A stretch of 64,000 nt of DNA from CALNXN01 sp942490645 (GTDB lineage: Bacteria; Pseudomonadota; Alphaproteobacteria; Rhodobacterales; Rhodobacteraceae), in NCBI GenBank assembly GCA_942490645.1, contig CALNXN010000009.1, positions 1 through 64,000 of the forward strand. The letters run 5' to 3'. The translations under genes and the position numbers were made by a program. This document shows positions 24,827 through 34,165 of the stretch, one piece after another (the stretch's first letter is position 1; each line of letters begins with the position of its first letter). Under the pieces are notes generated by a model that was not told the DNA's origin, ran no database searches, and worked only from the letters and a program-made list of their open reading frames with translations.

Positions 24827-26605
24827 ATGCGCTTAACCCTTGCAGCTTTCACCCTGGTCTTGGCGACGAACGTTTCGGCGCAGCAACTCGCCGATAAGGT
24901 CCAACCAGAGGCCGCGACCCGTGGCGCATTCGAAGAGATTTCCGACCAGATTTCAGCGGCCTTCGACGCCAAGGAGGCAGGGCAACCGGTAACTGCGCAA
25001 AACTGGATGGTGGCGGCGGCCAACCCATGGGCCGTCAAAGCGGGCGCTGATGTGCTGGAGGCAGGCGGCACAGCTGCGGATGCGCTGGTGGCGGTGCAGG
25101 TCATGTTGGGTCTGGTTGAGCCGCAATCCTCCGGTTTGGGTGGTGGCGCGTTTTTAGTCTATTATGATGCCGCTTCGGGCACGCTGACAACGTTGGATGG
25201 TCGCGAAACGGCCCCGCTTGCCGCGACGCATCGGCTGTTTCAGACGGAAGAGGGCGAGCCGCTGAAATTTTTTGATGCCGTTGTCGGAGGGTTGTCTGTC
25301 GGCACGCCCGGCACCCCGGCCTTGCTGGAAGCGGTACATGAAAAGTGGGGGACGGCGGACTGGTCTGATCTTTTGGCCCCGGCAATCGCCCGTGCCGAGG
25401 GTGGATTTACAGTGTCGCCACGTTTGGCCGGGTTGGTGGCTCAAGACGCGGACCGGTTGGGGCGTTTTGGCACCACGGCAGACTATTTCTTGCCCGGAGG
25501 CACCCCGATCCAGGCGGGCGACCGGCTGACCAATCAGGCCTATGCGGACACATTGCGCGCCATCGCCCAAGGCGGGGCGGATGCGTTTTATGCTGGCGGA
25601 ATTGCAGCCGATATCGTGGAAACCGTACAGAATGCCGAAGGAAACCCGGGCGTCTTGTCCGAGCTTGATCTGGCCATCTACACCATCAAGGAGCGCCCGG
25701 CGGTCTGCGCCACCTATCGCGCCCACGATGTTTGCGGCATGGGCCCGCCTTCGTCCGGCGCGCTGACCGTGGGGCAGATTTTGGGGATGCTTGAGGCCTA
25801 TGACCTGAGCGCCGGGCCGAATGATCCTGATGTGCGCCGCTTGATCGGTGATGCATCCCGACTGGCTTTTGCCGATCGTGGTCGCTTTATGGCGGACAGT
25901 GATTTCGTGCCGATGCCCACGGCGGGCCTCGTTGATCCAGCCTATCTGGCGGAGCGTGGAGCGTTACTGGCGGGTGACGACGCCCTGCCTGAAGTCGCGC
26001 CGGGTGCGCCTGCCTTCGACCACAGTCTGAACTTTGCGGATGATCAATCAATCGAACTGCCCTCGACGTCGCATATCTCGATTGTAGATGCACAGGGCAA
26101 TGTGGCCTCGATGACCACAACGATCGAAAATGGGTTTGGAAGCCGGCTGATGGTACGTGGTTTCCTGTTGAACAACGAACTGACCGATTTTTCATTTCGC
26201 AGCCATGTAGATGGTGTGCCGATCGCCAATCGCTTGGAACCGGGCAAGCGCCCTCGGTCCTCCATGTCGCCTACGATTGTGATGAAAGACGGCGCGCCGG
26301 TTCTGGCCATCGGCAGCCCCGGCGGCAGTCGTATCATCGGCTATGTGGCCACGAGTATCATCGCCCATCTGGATTGGGGCATGGACGTGCAACAGGCGGT
26401 GTCTTTGCCCCATGCGGTCAACCGCTTCGGCACATATGACGTTGAAGAAGGCACCAGCGCCGAAGGTTTGATCGAACCGCTGAGCGCTATGGGCTATGAG
26501 GTGGGCGCACGGGCATTGACCTCCGGGTTGCATGCCATATCCATTGGAGACGGGTTATTGGGCGGCGCAGATCCGCGCCGGGAAGGGATCGCGCTGGGTC
26601 AGTGA
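24827..26605 (+). CDS. ggt: Gamma-glutamyltransferase
   Basis: 592 residues with a signal peptide (MRLTLAAFTLVLATNVSAQ), so periplasmic. PQSSGLGGGAFLVYYD and LDGRETAP belong to the large subunit. ELPSTSHISIVDAQGNVASM contains the autoprocessing Thr in the position of the family's TTH motif, here T-S-H. KRPRSSMSPTIV and GSPGGSRIIGYV form the small-subunit substrate site. The proenzyme cleaves itself before that Thr, then transfers or hydrolyses gamma-glutamyl groups of glutathione and related peptides. It lies between the hydroxyacid dehydrogenase and FAD oxidase genes with gaps of about 30 nt, so it is probably in one operon. Confidence 0.95.
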   Translation: MRLTLAAFTLVLATNVSAQQLADKVQPEAATRGAFEEISDQISAAFDAKEAGQPVTAQNWMVAAANPWAVKAGADVLEAGGTAADALVAVQVMLGLVEPQSSGLGGGAFLVYYDAASGTLTTLDGRETAPLAATHRLFQTEEGEPLKFFDAVVGGLSVGTPGTPALLEAVHEKWGTADWSDLLAPAIARAEGGFTVSPRLAGLVAQDADRLGRFGTTADYFLPGGTPIQAGDRLTNQAYADTLRAIAQGGADAFYAGGIAADIVETVQNAEGNPGVLSELDLAIYTIKERPAVCATYRAHDVCGMGPPSSGALTVGQILGMLEAYDLSAGPNDPDVRRLIGDASRLAFADRGRFMADSDFVPMPTAGLVDPAYLAERGALLAGDDALPEVAPGAPAFDHSLNFADDQSIELPSTSHISIVDAQGNVASMTTTIENGFGSRLMVRGFLLNNELTDFSFRSHVDGVPIANRLEPGKRPRSSMSPTIVMKDGAPVLAIGSPGGSRIIGYVATSIIAHLDWGMDVQQAVSLPHAVNRFGTYDVEEGTSAEGLIEPLSAMGYEVGARALTSGLHAISIGDGLLGGADPRREGIALGQ

Positions 26606-26632
26606 CTCAAGAGCGAATGGGAGAGGTTTAGC

Positions 26633-28033
26633 ATGGTTCAGGCCGTGGCACTGCCGCGCAACGAGGATGGCATTTCGACCGTCCTGGGCGTGTTGAAACA
26701 GCAATTTGGCGACCGTTTCCAGACCGGACAGGCGATCCGAGACCAGCACGGCCACACCACCACGTGGATCGAAACACAAGCGCCTGACGCGGTTGTCTTC
26801 CCGACCTCCACCGCCGAGGTGTCGGATATCGTCAAGGTGTGTGCGACCCACAAGGTGCCGGTGATCCCTTTCGGAACGGGAACGTCGCTGGAGGGCCACG
26901 TCAACGCGCCTGCGGGCGGTATTTCGGTGGACCTGAGCCAGATGAACGCCGTGCTGGAGGTGAACGCGGGCGATTTGGATTGCCGTATTCAGCCCGGCGT
27001 GACACGTGAACAACTCAACACCCACCTGCGCGATCAAGGACTGTTTTTTCCAATCGATCCCGGTGCGAATGCGTCGCTGGGCGGAATGGCGTCGACGCGT
27101 GCATCTGGCACCAACGCCGTGCGTTACGGCACGATGAAAGACAACGTCCTGTCACTTGAGGTCGTGATGCCCAACGGCGAGGTCATCCGCACGGCGCAGC
27201 GGGCTCGCAAATCATCGGCCGGGTACGATCTGACGCGCTTGATGATCGGCTCTGAAGGGACATTGGGCCTGATCACGGAGATTACCCTGCGCCTGCAAGG
27301 TATACCCGAGGCGATCAGTGCTGCACGCTGTTCTTTCCCCACGATCGAAGCCGCCTGCGAAACGGTTATGGCGGTCATTCAATACGGCTTGCCCGTCGCG
27401 CGGATAGAATTGCTGGATGCACTGCAGGTCAAGGCGTGCAATGCCTATTCCAAGCTCGATCTCCCCGAGACGCCGCTTTTGCTGCTGGAATTCCACGGGA
27501 CAGATGCCGGTGTGATCGAGCAGGCAGAGCTGTTTGGGTCCATTGCAGAAGACTTCGGCGCGACAGGCTATCAGGCCACCACAACGACCGAGGATCGCAA
27601 TGCCCTGTGGAAAGCGCGCCATGACGCCTATTGGGCCACTCTGCAACTGCGCCCCGGTGCCAAGGGGATTTCAACGGATGTTTGCGTACCAATTTCGCGT
27701 CTGGCCGATTGCGTGACCACCGCCCAGGCCAAGCTGGAGGAGTTGGGCATCCTGTCCCCCATTGCAGGGCACGCAGGCGACGGCAATTTCCACTGCCTTC
27801 TGCTCATCGACATGGACAACCCCGACGAGGTCGAGAAGGCCGATTTCTTTGTCGGCTGGCTGAACGATATGGCCATTTCGATGGATGGTACTTGCACGGG
27901 CGAGCACGGCATCGGGCAAGGCAAGCGACCCTATCTGCTCAAGGAGTTGGGGCCAGCCACGGCCGTGATGGGGGCGATCAAACGCGCCCTCGATCCCGAC
28001 AACATCATGAACCCCGGCAAGATTCTCACCTAG
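26633..28033 (+). CDS. FAD-linked oxidase, D-lactate dehydrogenase/GlcD type
   Basis: 466 residues. The PCMH-type FAD-binding half has VIPFGTGTSLEGHVNAPAGG and PGANASLGGMASTRASGTNA. The C-terminal FAD-linked oxidase cap has IAGHAGDGNFHCLLLID and GTCTGEHGIGQGKRPYLLKE, the hallmark ending of D-lactate dehydrogenase (LDHD) and glycolate oxidase GlcD. It oxidises a D-2-hydroxy acid and passes electrons to cytochrome c or quinone. No GlcE/GlcF partners follow, which favours the single-subunit LDHD type. It starts 27 nt after ggt. Confidence 0.9.
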   Translation: MVQAVALPRNEDGISTVLGVLKQQFGDRFQTGQAIRDQHGHTTTWIETQAPDAVVFPTSTAEVSDIVKVCATHKVPVIPFGTGTSLEGHVNAPAGGISVDLSQMNAVLEVNAGDLDCRIQPGVTREQLNTHLRDQGLFFPIDPGANASLGGMASTRASGTNAVRYGTMKDNVLSLEVVMPNGEVIRTAQRARKSSAGYDLTRLMIGSEGTLGLITEITLRLQGIPEAISAARCSFPTIEAACETVMAVIQYGLPVARIELLDALQVKACNAYSKLDLPETPLLLLEFHGTDAGVIEQAELFGSIAEDFGATGYQATTTTEDRNALWKARHDAYWATLQLRPGAKGISTDVCVPISRLADCVTTAQAKLEELGILSPIAGHAGDGNFHCLLLIDMDNPDEVEKADFFVGWLNDMAISMDGTCTGEHGIGQGKRPYLLKELGPATAVMGAIKRALDPDNIMNPGKILT

Positions 28034-28075
28034 CGGACCGTCACATCTTTTGCGGCACACTTGCTGCCGAAAACG

Positions 28076-28103
28076 GCGCACAAACCCGCTGCTCCTTGTG
28101 CGC
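28076..28103. repeat. 8-bp inverted repeat between FAD oxidase and GcvT-type dehydrogenase genes
   Basis: GCGCACAA and TTGTGCGC flank 12 nt. It has no U-tract, so it is a poor terminator. It lies 109 nt upstream of the next start and could be an operator for that gene. Confidence 0.35.
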
Positions 28104-28212
28104 GCAGCATGCAATGTCGCTTTCCCACCATGACGGGTCGGGCGCGTTTTGCGCGCCGCAGCGCGTTTCGCTAATCCTGTCGCAATAGTATTGCCTGCGG
28201 GAGTGGCTCATC

Positions 28213-30705
28213 ATGAAAACCCAAGTCAAAGCTCTGGTTGTCGGCGGCGGCGCTGTCGGCACCTCCATCGCGTATCATCTGGCCAAGGCGGGATGGGATG
28301 ATGTGATGCTGCTGGAGCGCGACGAGTTGACCTCCGGCTCCACGTGGCATGCAGCTGGGCTCTTACCGTATTTCAATATGTCTTACGCCACGACCCACAT
28401 CCACGACTACTCCATCCGGTTCTACAAGACGCTGGAAGAGGAAACCGGACTGAATGCGGGTTTTGCCGTGGTCGGTAATTTGCGCATGGCCCAGACGCAG
28501 GAACGTATGGATGAATACATGCTTTATGCGTCCACGGCGGAAACCTGCGGCGTGCCTTATCAGTGGATGACGCCTGACGAGATCAAGGCGAAATGGCCAC
28601 TGATCCGCACCGAAGACCTGAAAGGCGCGCTTTATCATCATACGGATGGCTACATTAACCCCGCCGATGTCACGATGGCGATGGCCAAGGGTGCGCGCCA
28701 ACGTGGTGTGATGATTGAGCGTAAATGGCAAGCGGATGCGTTTCACTGGACCGGCACACATTGGGAAGTGACCGCGACCAAAATGGCCGAAAAGGGCGGC
28801 AATCTGGTACCGACCGACGAACAGATCGTGATCACTGCGGAACATGTCGTGACCGCATCGGGCAACCACGCGCAGCGCACCGCCAAAATGCTGGGGATCA
28901 AAATGCCCGCCATCCCGGTCGAGCACCAGTTCATCGTGATGGATCAAGACCCCGAGTTGGTGAAATTCCGCGCCGAAGGCAACGTTGAACACCCCGTCGT
29001 CCGGGACGCCGATGCGCAGTCATATGTTCGTGAAGAACGCGGCGGCTGGATATTGGGTGTTTATGAGAAAAACGCGCCCGCCCGGTTTGAATATGGCGTG
29101 CCCGACAGCTTTCGCGCAGACCTCTTTCAGTTGGATCTGGAGCGGATCGAAGAGCAATACTCGGCCATGCTGCACCGTATCCCCTCGGCAGAGGATTGCG
29201 GCCTGAAAGACGATTTCAACGGCCCCATTTGCTACACGCCAGACGGTAACCCGCTGGTTGGACCTGCGCCGGGGCTGCGCAACATGTGGCTGGCCGAAGG
29301 GTTTTCGTTCGGCATCACGGCGGCGGGCGGGACGGGCCACTACCTTGCGCAACTGATGGTCGAGGGCGAAGCCGAGATCGACATGGCGTCGCTTGACCCC
29401 AAACGCTATGGCGACTGGATGACGACCGAATTCGCCGCGCGCAAGAACGAAGAAGCCTACGACCACGTCTATATCCTGCACCATCCGGACGAAGAACGCC
29501 CCGCGTGTCGTCCGCTGCGGACATCGCCCGCCTATGACCGTCAAGCCGCACGCGGTGCGCAATTCGGCTGGGTCAACGGATGGGAGCGGCCCAATTACTA
29601 TGCGCCGACGGGTTTCAACGATCACGATGCGCGCTCATTCCGGCGCGGCGGCTGGTGGCAATATGCCGTGGAAGAGGCCAAGGCGATCCGCGAAGGCGTC
29701 GGCCTCATCGACGCAACCGCTTTCACCAAACACCTGATCAAAGGGCCCGGTGCGACGCAATTTCTGGATTGGTTCACCTGCAACAAGCTGCCGTCGGTCG
29801 GGCGCATCAACCTGACCTACGCGCTGACGGCGCATGGCACGACGCGCACCGAATACACGATCGTTCGGCTTGGGCAGGATGAATATTATCTTGTGTCCGC
29901 AGGGGCTTGGACGGCCTATGATGCGGATTACCTGCGCAAGGCGATTGAAGACAAATCGCCCGAGTTCGGCTATGTCGAATGCCATGACGTGACCACGCAA
30001 TGGGGCGTCTTTGCCATTGCCGGGCCCAAATCGCGCGACGTTCTGAACGCCGTGATAAAAGACGCGGACCCGTCCACGGCACTGTCCAACAAACGGTTTC
30101 CGTGGCTGACGATGCGCAACATCGAATTGGGTATGGTGCCAGTGCGTGCGATCCGTGTGGCCTACACTGGAGAGTTGGGCTGGGAATTGCACCACCCTAT
30201 CGAGATGCAGAACCACCTGTTCGATCTGCTTGAAAAAGCAGGCGAGCCGCACGGTATGAAACTGGTTGGCGCACGGGCGCAAAACTGGTTACGGCAGGAA
30301 AAATCATATCGCGCGTTCGGCACGGAACTGGGGCGCGACGCGACCCCGTTGGAGGCAGATCTGCCGCGGTTTGTGGACCTGACCAAGGAGTTCCACGGCA
30401 AGGCCAAGATGGAGCAAACCGGGGTGCGGTCCAAATGCGTGACCCTGTTGATCGATGGACCGGAGGATGCGGACCCCTGGGGCCGCGAGGTGCTCTATCA
30501 CGGTGACACGCGTGTCGGGCGCCTGACTTCGGGCGGCTATTCCGTGGCCTTTGGCAAAAGCATCGGTATGGGCTATGTGACACCTGATGTGGCTGTCCCG
30601 GGCACCAAGTTGAAGGTCAAAATGTTTGATCAGCTGTGGGACGCAGAGATCACCGAAGACAGCCCCTATGACCCGAAAAACGCGACCATACGGATTGACG
30701 GTTAA
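28213..30705 (+). CDS. GcvT-type FAD-dependent dehydrogenase (dimethylglycine/sarcosine dehydrogenase-like)
   Basis: 830 residues. The N-terminal DAO-type FAD domain (VKALVVGGGAVGTSIAYHLA) contains LTSGSTWHAAGLLPYF, whose His is the covalent FAD attachment site in dimethylglycine and sarcosine dehydrogenases. The C-terminal third (from about residue 430) is a GcvT/aminomethyltransferase fold for tetrahydrofolate (VGLIDATAFTKHLIKGPGA, VAYTGELGWELH). It oxidatively N-demethylates a methylated glycine, giving 5,10-methylene-THF and feeding one-carbon metabolism; electrons probably reach the ETF system. Roseobacters carry many paralogues, so the exact substrate is open. Its stop shares TTAA with the convergent DUF938 gene. 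Confidence 0.9.
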   Translation: MKTQVKALVVGGGAVGTSIAYHLAKAGWDDVMLLERDELTSGSTWHAAGLLPYFNMSYATTHIHDYSIRFYKTLEEETGLNAGFAVVGNLRMAQTQERMDEYMLYASTAETCGVPYQWMTPDEIKAKWPLIRTEDLKGALYHHTDGYINPADVTMAMAKGARQRGVMIERKWQADAFHWTGTHWEVTATKMAEKGGNLVPTDEQIVITAEHVVTASGNHAQRTAKMLGIKMPAIPVEHQFIVMDQDPELVKFRAEGNVEHPVVRDADAQSYVREERGGWILGVYEKNAPARFEYGVPDSFRADLFQLDLERIEEQYSAMLHRIPSAEDCGLKDDFNGPICYTPDGNPLVGPAPGLRNMWLAEGFSFGITAAGGTGHYLAQLMVEGEAEIDMASLDPKRYGDWMTTEFAARKNEEAYDHVYILHHPDEERPACRPLRTSPAYDRQAARGAQFGWVNGWERPNYYAPTGFNDHDARSFRRGGWWQYAVEEAKAIREGVGLIDATAFTKHLIKGPGATQFLDWFTCNKLPSVGRINLTYALTAHGTTRTEYTIVRLGQDEYYLVSAGAWTAYDADYLRKAIEDKSPEFGYVECHDVTTQWGVFAIAGPKSRDVLNAVIKDADPSTALSNKRFPWLTMRNIELGMVPVRAIRVAYTGELGWELHHPIEMQNHLFDLLEKAGEPHGMKLVGARAQNWLRQEKSYRAFGTELGRDATPLEADLPRFVDLTKEFHGKAKMEQTGVRSKCVTLLIDGPEDADPWGREVLYHGDTRVGRLTSGGYSVAFGKSIGMGYVTPDVAVPGTKLKVKMFDQLWDAEITEDSPYDPKNATIRIDG

Positions 30706-31352
30706 GTCCGGCGCGCCATGAAAACAAGGTTGTTGGCAGGCATTTCAACGGTCATGATGTCTGCCATGCCAGCCGTGCCGAGCCAATCGGAGATCAAGGC
30801 GTCATCCTTGTAGCCAATCTGCGGATCTGCACTGCGCAACTCCGCATCAAACCGCGCGTCGCCTGCGCTGGTCAGTTGGCCCGCGCGCTTGAAGGGGCCG
30901 TAAAACAAGAGCATGCCGCCAGGGGATAACGCGGCTGCGACTTCCTGCACGACGCGCTGCGCTTCGTCGGTCGAGATCAAATGCAGCAGGTTAATCAGCA
31001 CGATCAGCGTTTTTGGTTGGTGCTGCGCGCCCCAGCCTTTTGCGGTTGCGTCCAGCGCGATTGATGGGCGCAGGTTTGGCAGTTGCGCCTCCGAGACGTA
31101 GGCGTCAATGCTTGCGCGTCGCGCGGGATCAGGCTCAGAAGGGTGCCACTCCAGCCCTTGCATGGCACGCGCAAAATGGACGATGTGTTGGCCTGTTCCA
31201 CTTGCAATTTCAAGCGCTTGGCCTTGGTTTGGGGCGTGCAACGCCAACAGGTTGGTCAAGCTTTCAGCGTTGCGTTCGGCGGCCGGCGCGCTGAGTTTTG
31301 CACCATCTTGCGGCGTGGCCACGCTCGCAGTGGGGGGCAGCGTGCGGCTCAT
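30702..31352 (-). CDS. DUF938 SAM-dependent methyltransferase-like protein
   Basis: 216 residues. KLSAPAAERNAESLTNLLAL, the SAM-binding ALEIASGTGQHIVHFA, LEWHPSEPDPARRASIDAYV, and the later LINLLHLIS and GGMLLFYGPFKR are the DUF938 signature. These are class I methyltransferase-like proteins of unknown substrate. The start overlaps the upstream FAD oxidoreductase gene (ATGA), placing it last in a three-gene minus-strand operon. It ends in a TTAA shared with the convergent GcvT-type gene. Confidence 0.9.
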   Translation of the reverse strand: MSRTLPPTASVATPQDGAKLSAPAAERNAESLTNLLALHAPNQGQALEIASGTGQHIVHFARAMQGLEWHPSEPDPARRASIDAYVSEAQLPNLRPSIALDATAKGWGAQHQPKTLIVLINLLHLISTDEAQRVVQEVAAALSPGGMLLFYGPFKRAGQLTSAGDARFDAELRSADPQIGYKDDALISDWLGTAGMADIMTVEMPANNLVFMARRT

Positions 31353-32428
31353 GCGAAACGCGCCGGTGACAGGGCGGCGACGGTCTCGGCGTCCAGAGAC
31401 GGCGTTCGGCCCATTGCCAGATCGGCGACCAGTTGCGAAGCGGCTGGCGATGTTTGAAAGCCGTAGCCGCCCTGACCCGCAGACCAGACAAAATCAGGCT
31501 GTGCCACGTCCCGCCCTAACACCAACGTTCGGTCAGGGGCAAAGGTGCGCAAGCCTGCCCAGTTGGATAACATGCGCATTACCGGCTCCGCCATCATCTC
31601 CTCATACCGCGCGATGCCTTCGGCCAGCACCATGTCGTCGGCAAAGGCATCATGCGGCGTTGTCGGGTCCTCTTCGGCGGGGGAAACGATCAGTGCGCCA
31701 GCGTCTGGTTTGGCGTACCACGTCTCTCCCACGCCAAAGAACATCGGCCAGCGCGAAACGTCCATACCGCCAGGCGCAGGGATGCGCGCCATGGACCGGC
31801 GCAAGGGTGTCAGACCAAGGGGGGCAACCTCTGCAAGACGTGCAATATCGTCGGCCCAAGCCCCCGCGGCGTTGATAAGTATCTGTGCGGTATGAATTTT
31901 GTCTCCGACTGTGACATGCCATTTTTCACCGCTGCGCGAAATGGCCGAGACCTTTTGGCCTGTCTGCACGGTTCCGCCATTACGTTTGAGCGTCCGCACA
32001 AAGTCCTGCATCAGGCGGTCGGTGTCGATGTCATGGGCGTTGGGGTTGTGCGCGGCGAACGCGACTTTGGACCGGTCGAGCATTGGGACCAGACCGAGGG
32101 CATCATCGGTGGAAATGGGTGTCACACCCATTGTGTCTACATCAGAGTCAAAGGCGTCTTTTTCATCTGAGCGTGCGATGATCATCAACCCGCGCTGGGT
32201 CAGGTATCCGCCATTTGCATCGGACAGAAACGGCAGGCTGGCGCGGTTGAGCGACCGCACCGATGGGGCACCGTAGTTGGGTTCAATCAGCGCGGCTGAC
32301 CGGCCCGAGGCATGGTATCCTGTGCTGGATTCCTTTTCGAGAACAGTGACTTGCGCGTGCTCCGAAAGACGTGCAGCCGCAGACAGCCCTGCGATGCCGC
32401 CGCCGATCACGAGGATGTCCGCACTCAT
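31349..32428 (-). CDS. FAD-dependent oxidoreductase of the DAO/GlpO family
   Basis: 359 residues. The N-terminal dinucleotide motif is ILVIGGGIAGLSAAARLSEH, followed by STGYHASGRSAALIEPNYG. The C-terminal FAD contact is FVWSAGQGGYGFQTSPAASQ. The closest family type is glycine/D-amino-acid oxidase and D-arginine dehydrogenase-like enzymes, which oxidise amines or 2-hydroxy acids. It is coupled to both neighbours by ATGA overlaps (aldo/keto reductase upstream, DUF938 downstream). Substrate not predictable. Confidence 0.85.
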   Translation of the reverse strand: MSADILVIGGGIAGLSAAARLSEHAQVTVLEKESSTGYHASGRSAALIEPNYGAPSVRSLNRASLPFLSDANGGYLTQRGLMIIARSDEKDAFDSDVDTMGVTPISTDDALGLVPMLDRSKVAFAAHNPNAHDIDTDRLMQDFVRTLKRNGGTVQTGQKVSAISRSGEKWHVTVGDKIHTAQILINAAGAWADDIARLAEVAPLGLTPLRRSMARIPAPGGMDVSRWPMFFGVGETWYAKPDAGALIVSPAEEDPTTPHDAFADDMVLAEGIARYEEMMAEPVMRMLSNWAGLRTFAPDRTLVLGRDVAQPDFVWSAGQGGYGFQTSPAASQLVADLAMGRTPSLDAETVAALSPARFA

Positions 32429-33360
32429 TGTTCCTCGGTCCTGTCGGTCGCTGGTGGCGGTGTCGGGCTAAGCGCACAGAGACGTGCATAAAGCTCCGGT
32501 GGCACTTGATAGTCCAGAGCTGCCAGGGATGGTAAGAGTTGATCAACCGAACGCGCGGAGATGATCGGCGTAGGGCCCATCGGATGCGTGGCGACCCATG
32601 CCACTGCGAGGGTTGCGGGGTGCGTGCCGATCTCCTGTGCGAGAGCGTTAAGCTTTGCGGCGGTCTCATGCATGACGGGTGACTTATAACGCGCTGCGTA
32701 TCTGTCATCTTCGGTCAAACGTCCCGTTGACCCCTCCGAATACTTGCCCGTCAGCAGCCCGCCCCCCAAGGGTGAATAGGGCGCACAGGCCACGTTTTGG
32801 TCGGCACACATTGGCAAAATTTCGACCTCCGCCTGCCGTTTGACGAGGTTGTACATCGGTTGCAGGATATCGACGGTCAGGTCAAATTTCGAAGCGATAC
32901 CAATGGCTTTTACCACTTGCCACGCGGCGAAATTCGACACGCCGACATAGCGGATCTGGCCCTTGGACTTCAGCTGAGCAAAGGCATCCATACTGTCGTG
33001 CAAATCGGTGTCCGGGTCAAAGCGATGCATGTAAAGCACATCAACCATATCCATGCCGAGCCGCTGGCGCGATTGTTCAAAGGTGGTCAGAATATTGGAG
33101 CGCGAACCGCCACCGGTGTATCCTGCCTTGGTTGCGATCGTCAGCCGGTCACGGTGCTGGCCGATCATGCTGCCAAGCAGTGTTTCCGAAGCCCCGTCGG
33201 TATAGACATGGGCGGTATCGAAATGGGTGATGCCTGCATCGATACAGGCGTCGAACATTGCACGTGAGGCTGCGGCATCAGCGCGCCCGCCGAATTGCAT
33301 CGTGCCAAAGGCAAGGCGGCTGGCGGGTGTGCCGTCGGGGCTTGTGAGGATCTTGGTCAT
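32425..33360 (-). CDS. Aldo/keto reductase
   Basis: 311 residues from ATG 33360; an in-frame ATG at 33396 is upstream but less likely. The (beta/alpha)8 barrel elements are ITHFDTAHVYTDGASETLLG (catalytic Asp and Tyr), RLTIATKAGYTG (Lys), VDVLYMHRFDPDTDLHDSMD (His position) and IRYVGVSNFAAWQV. It is an NADPH-dependent carbonyl reductase. First gene of the operon with the FAD oxidoreductase and the DUF938 protein. A GC-alternating tract lies just upstream (about 33376-33396). Confidence 0.9.
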   Translation of the reverse strand: MTKILTSPDGTPASRLAFGTMQFGGRADAAASRAMFDACIDAGITHFDTAHVYTDGASETLLGSMIGQHRDRLTIATKAGYTGGGSRSNILTTFEQSRQRLGMDMVDVLYMHRFDPDTDLHDSMDAFAQLKSKGQIRYVGVSNFAAWQVVKAIGIASKFDLTVDILQPMYNLVKRQAEVEILPMCADQNVACAPYSPLGGGLLTGKYSEGSTGRLTEDDRYAARYKSPVMHETAAKLNALAQEIGTHPATLAVAWVATHPMGPTPIISARSVDQLLPSLAALDYQVPPELYARLCALSPTPPPATDRTEEQ

Positions 33361-33489
33361 GTCCGATTTGGTGCCACGCGGCGCGCGCGCGCGCAACGGT
33401 TATTGGCGCCATGTCAGTTCAATGGAGGCATTGCGTCAGTGCGCGGCCTTCATCAACGCGGCGCGCGCCAAACCAATGTACAGAAAAGA

Positions 33490-34098
33490 CTAGTCAGCGC
33501 CTTTCTCGGTCGCGCGCTGGTACGCGGGACGGGCGTGGATCGTCTCGACGAAGTTGGCGAGAGACGGAAAATCATCGGCACGGTTTTGGCGCATCGCGAT
33601 TTCGGCAGGAAAGCTGAGCATGATGTCGGCAGCCGAGAGATCATCGAGCACGAAATGGCCCGAAGGACGCAGCATGTTATTCATGTAGCTGTAATGATTG
33701 TCCAATTCGGATTGGATGCGCGGGTGCAGCGGCGCGCCGGCCTCACCCAGACGACCAACGTAGAGGTTCAGCAGGATCGGCGTCATGGCGGAGCCTTCGG
33801 CGAAATGCATCAGTTCCAGATGGCTGATGTAGGCGTCGCTGTCGGCGGCGGGAATCATGTCCGGGGCAAACCGGGAGCAGAGCACTTCGACGATGGCCGC
33901 ACTTTCGGTGACGAGACGCCCGTCGATCTCGATCATGGGGGATTTGCCCAAGGGATGTACCGCCAGCAAATCGGCAGGTGCGAGGTTGGTTTTGGCGTCG
34001 CGTTGGTAATGGGCGATTGTGTAGTCGACGCCAATCTCCTCGAGGAGCCACAGAATACGATGAGACCGCGAGCGGTTAAGGTGGTGCAGCGTGATCAT
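33490..34098 (-). CDS. Glutathione S-transferase family protein
   Basis: 202 residues. The thioredoxin-like N-terminal domain starts MITLHHLNRSRSHRILWLLE and contains HPLGKSPMIEIDGRLVTESA, the cis-Pro and Glu-Ser glutathione-binding segment. The helical C-terminal domain follows (FVLDDLSAADIMLSFPAEIA). It conjugates or reduces electrophiles with glutathione; the substrate is unknown. It diverges from the ectoine-synthase homologue with 67 nt between starts. Confidence 0.9.
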   Translation of the reverse strand: MITLHHLNRSRSHRILWLLEEIGVDYTIAHYQRDAKTNLAPADLLAVHPLGKSPMIEIDGRLVTESAAIVEVLCSRFAPDMIPAADSDAYISHLELMHFAEGSAMTPILLNLYVGRLGEAGAPLHPRIQSELDNHYSYMNNMLRPSGHFVLDDLSAADIMLSFPAEIAMRQNRADDFPSLANFVETIHARPAYQRATEKGAD

Positions 34099-34165
34099 GG
34101 GCGTGGCCTTTTTGTTAAGCTGGCCCTTAGACTACAGGCTAACAGAGCAATGGAAAGGGGCGGCA

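Noticed and set aside
33370..33400. GC-alternating tract as a Z-DNA or regulatory element
   Set aside because: Short alternating CG runs are common in such GC-rich DNA and nothing else supports a function.
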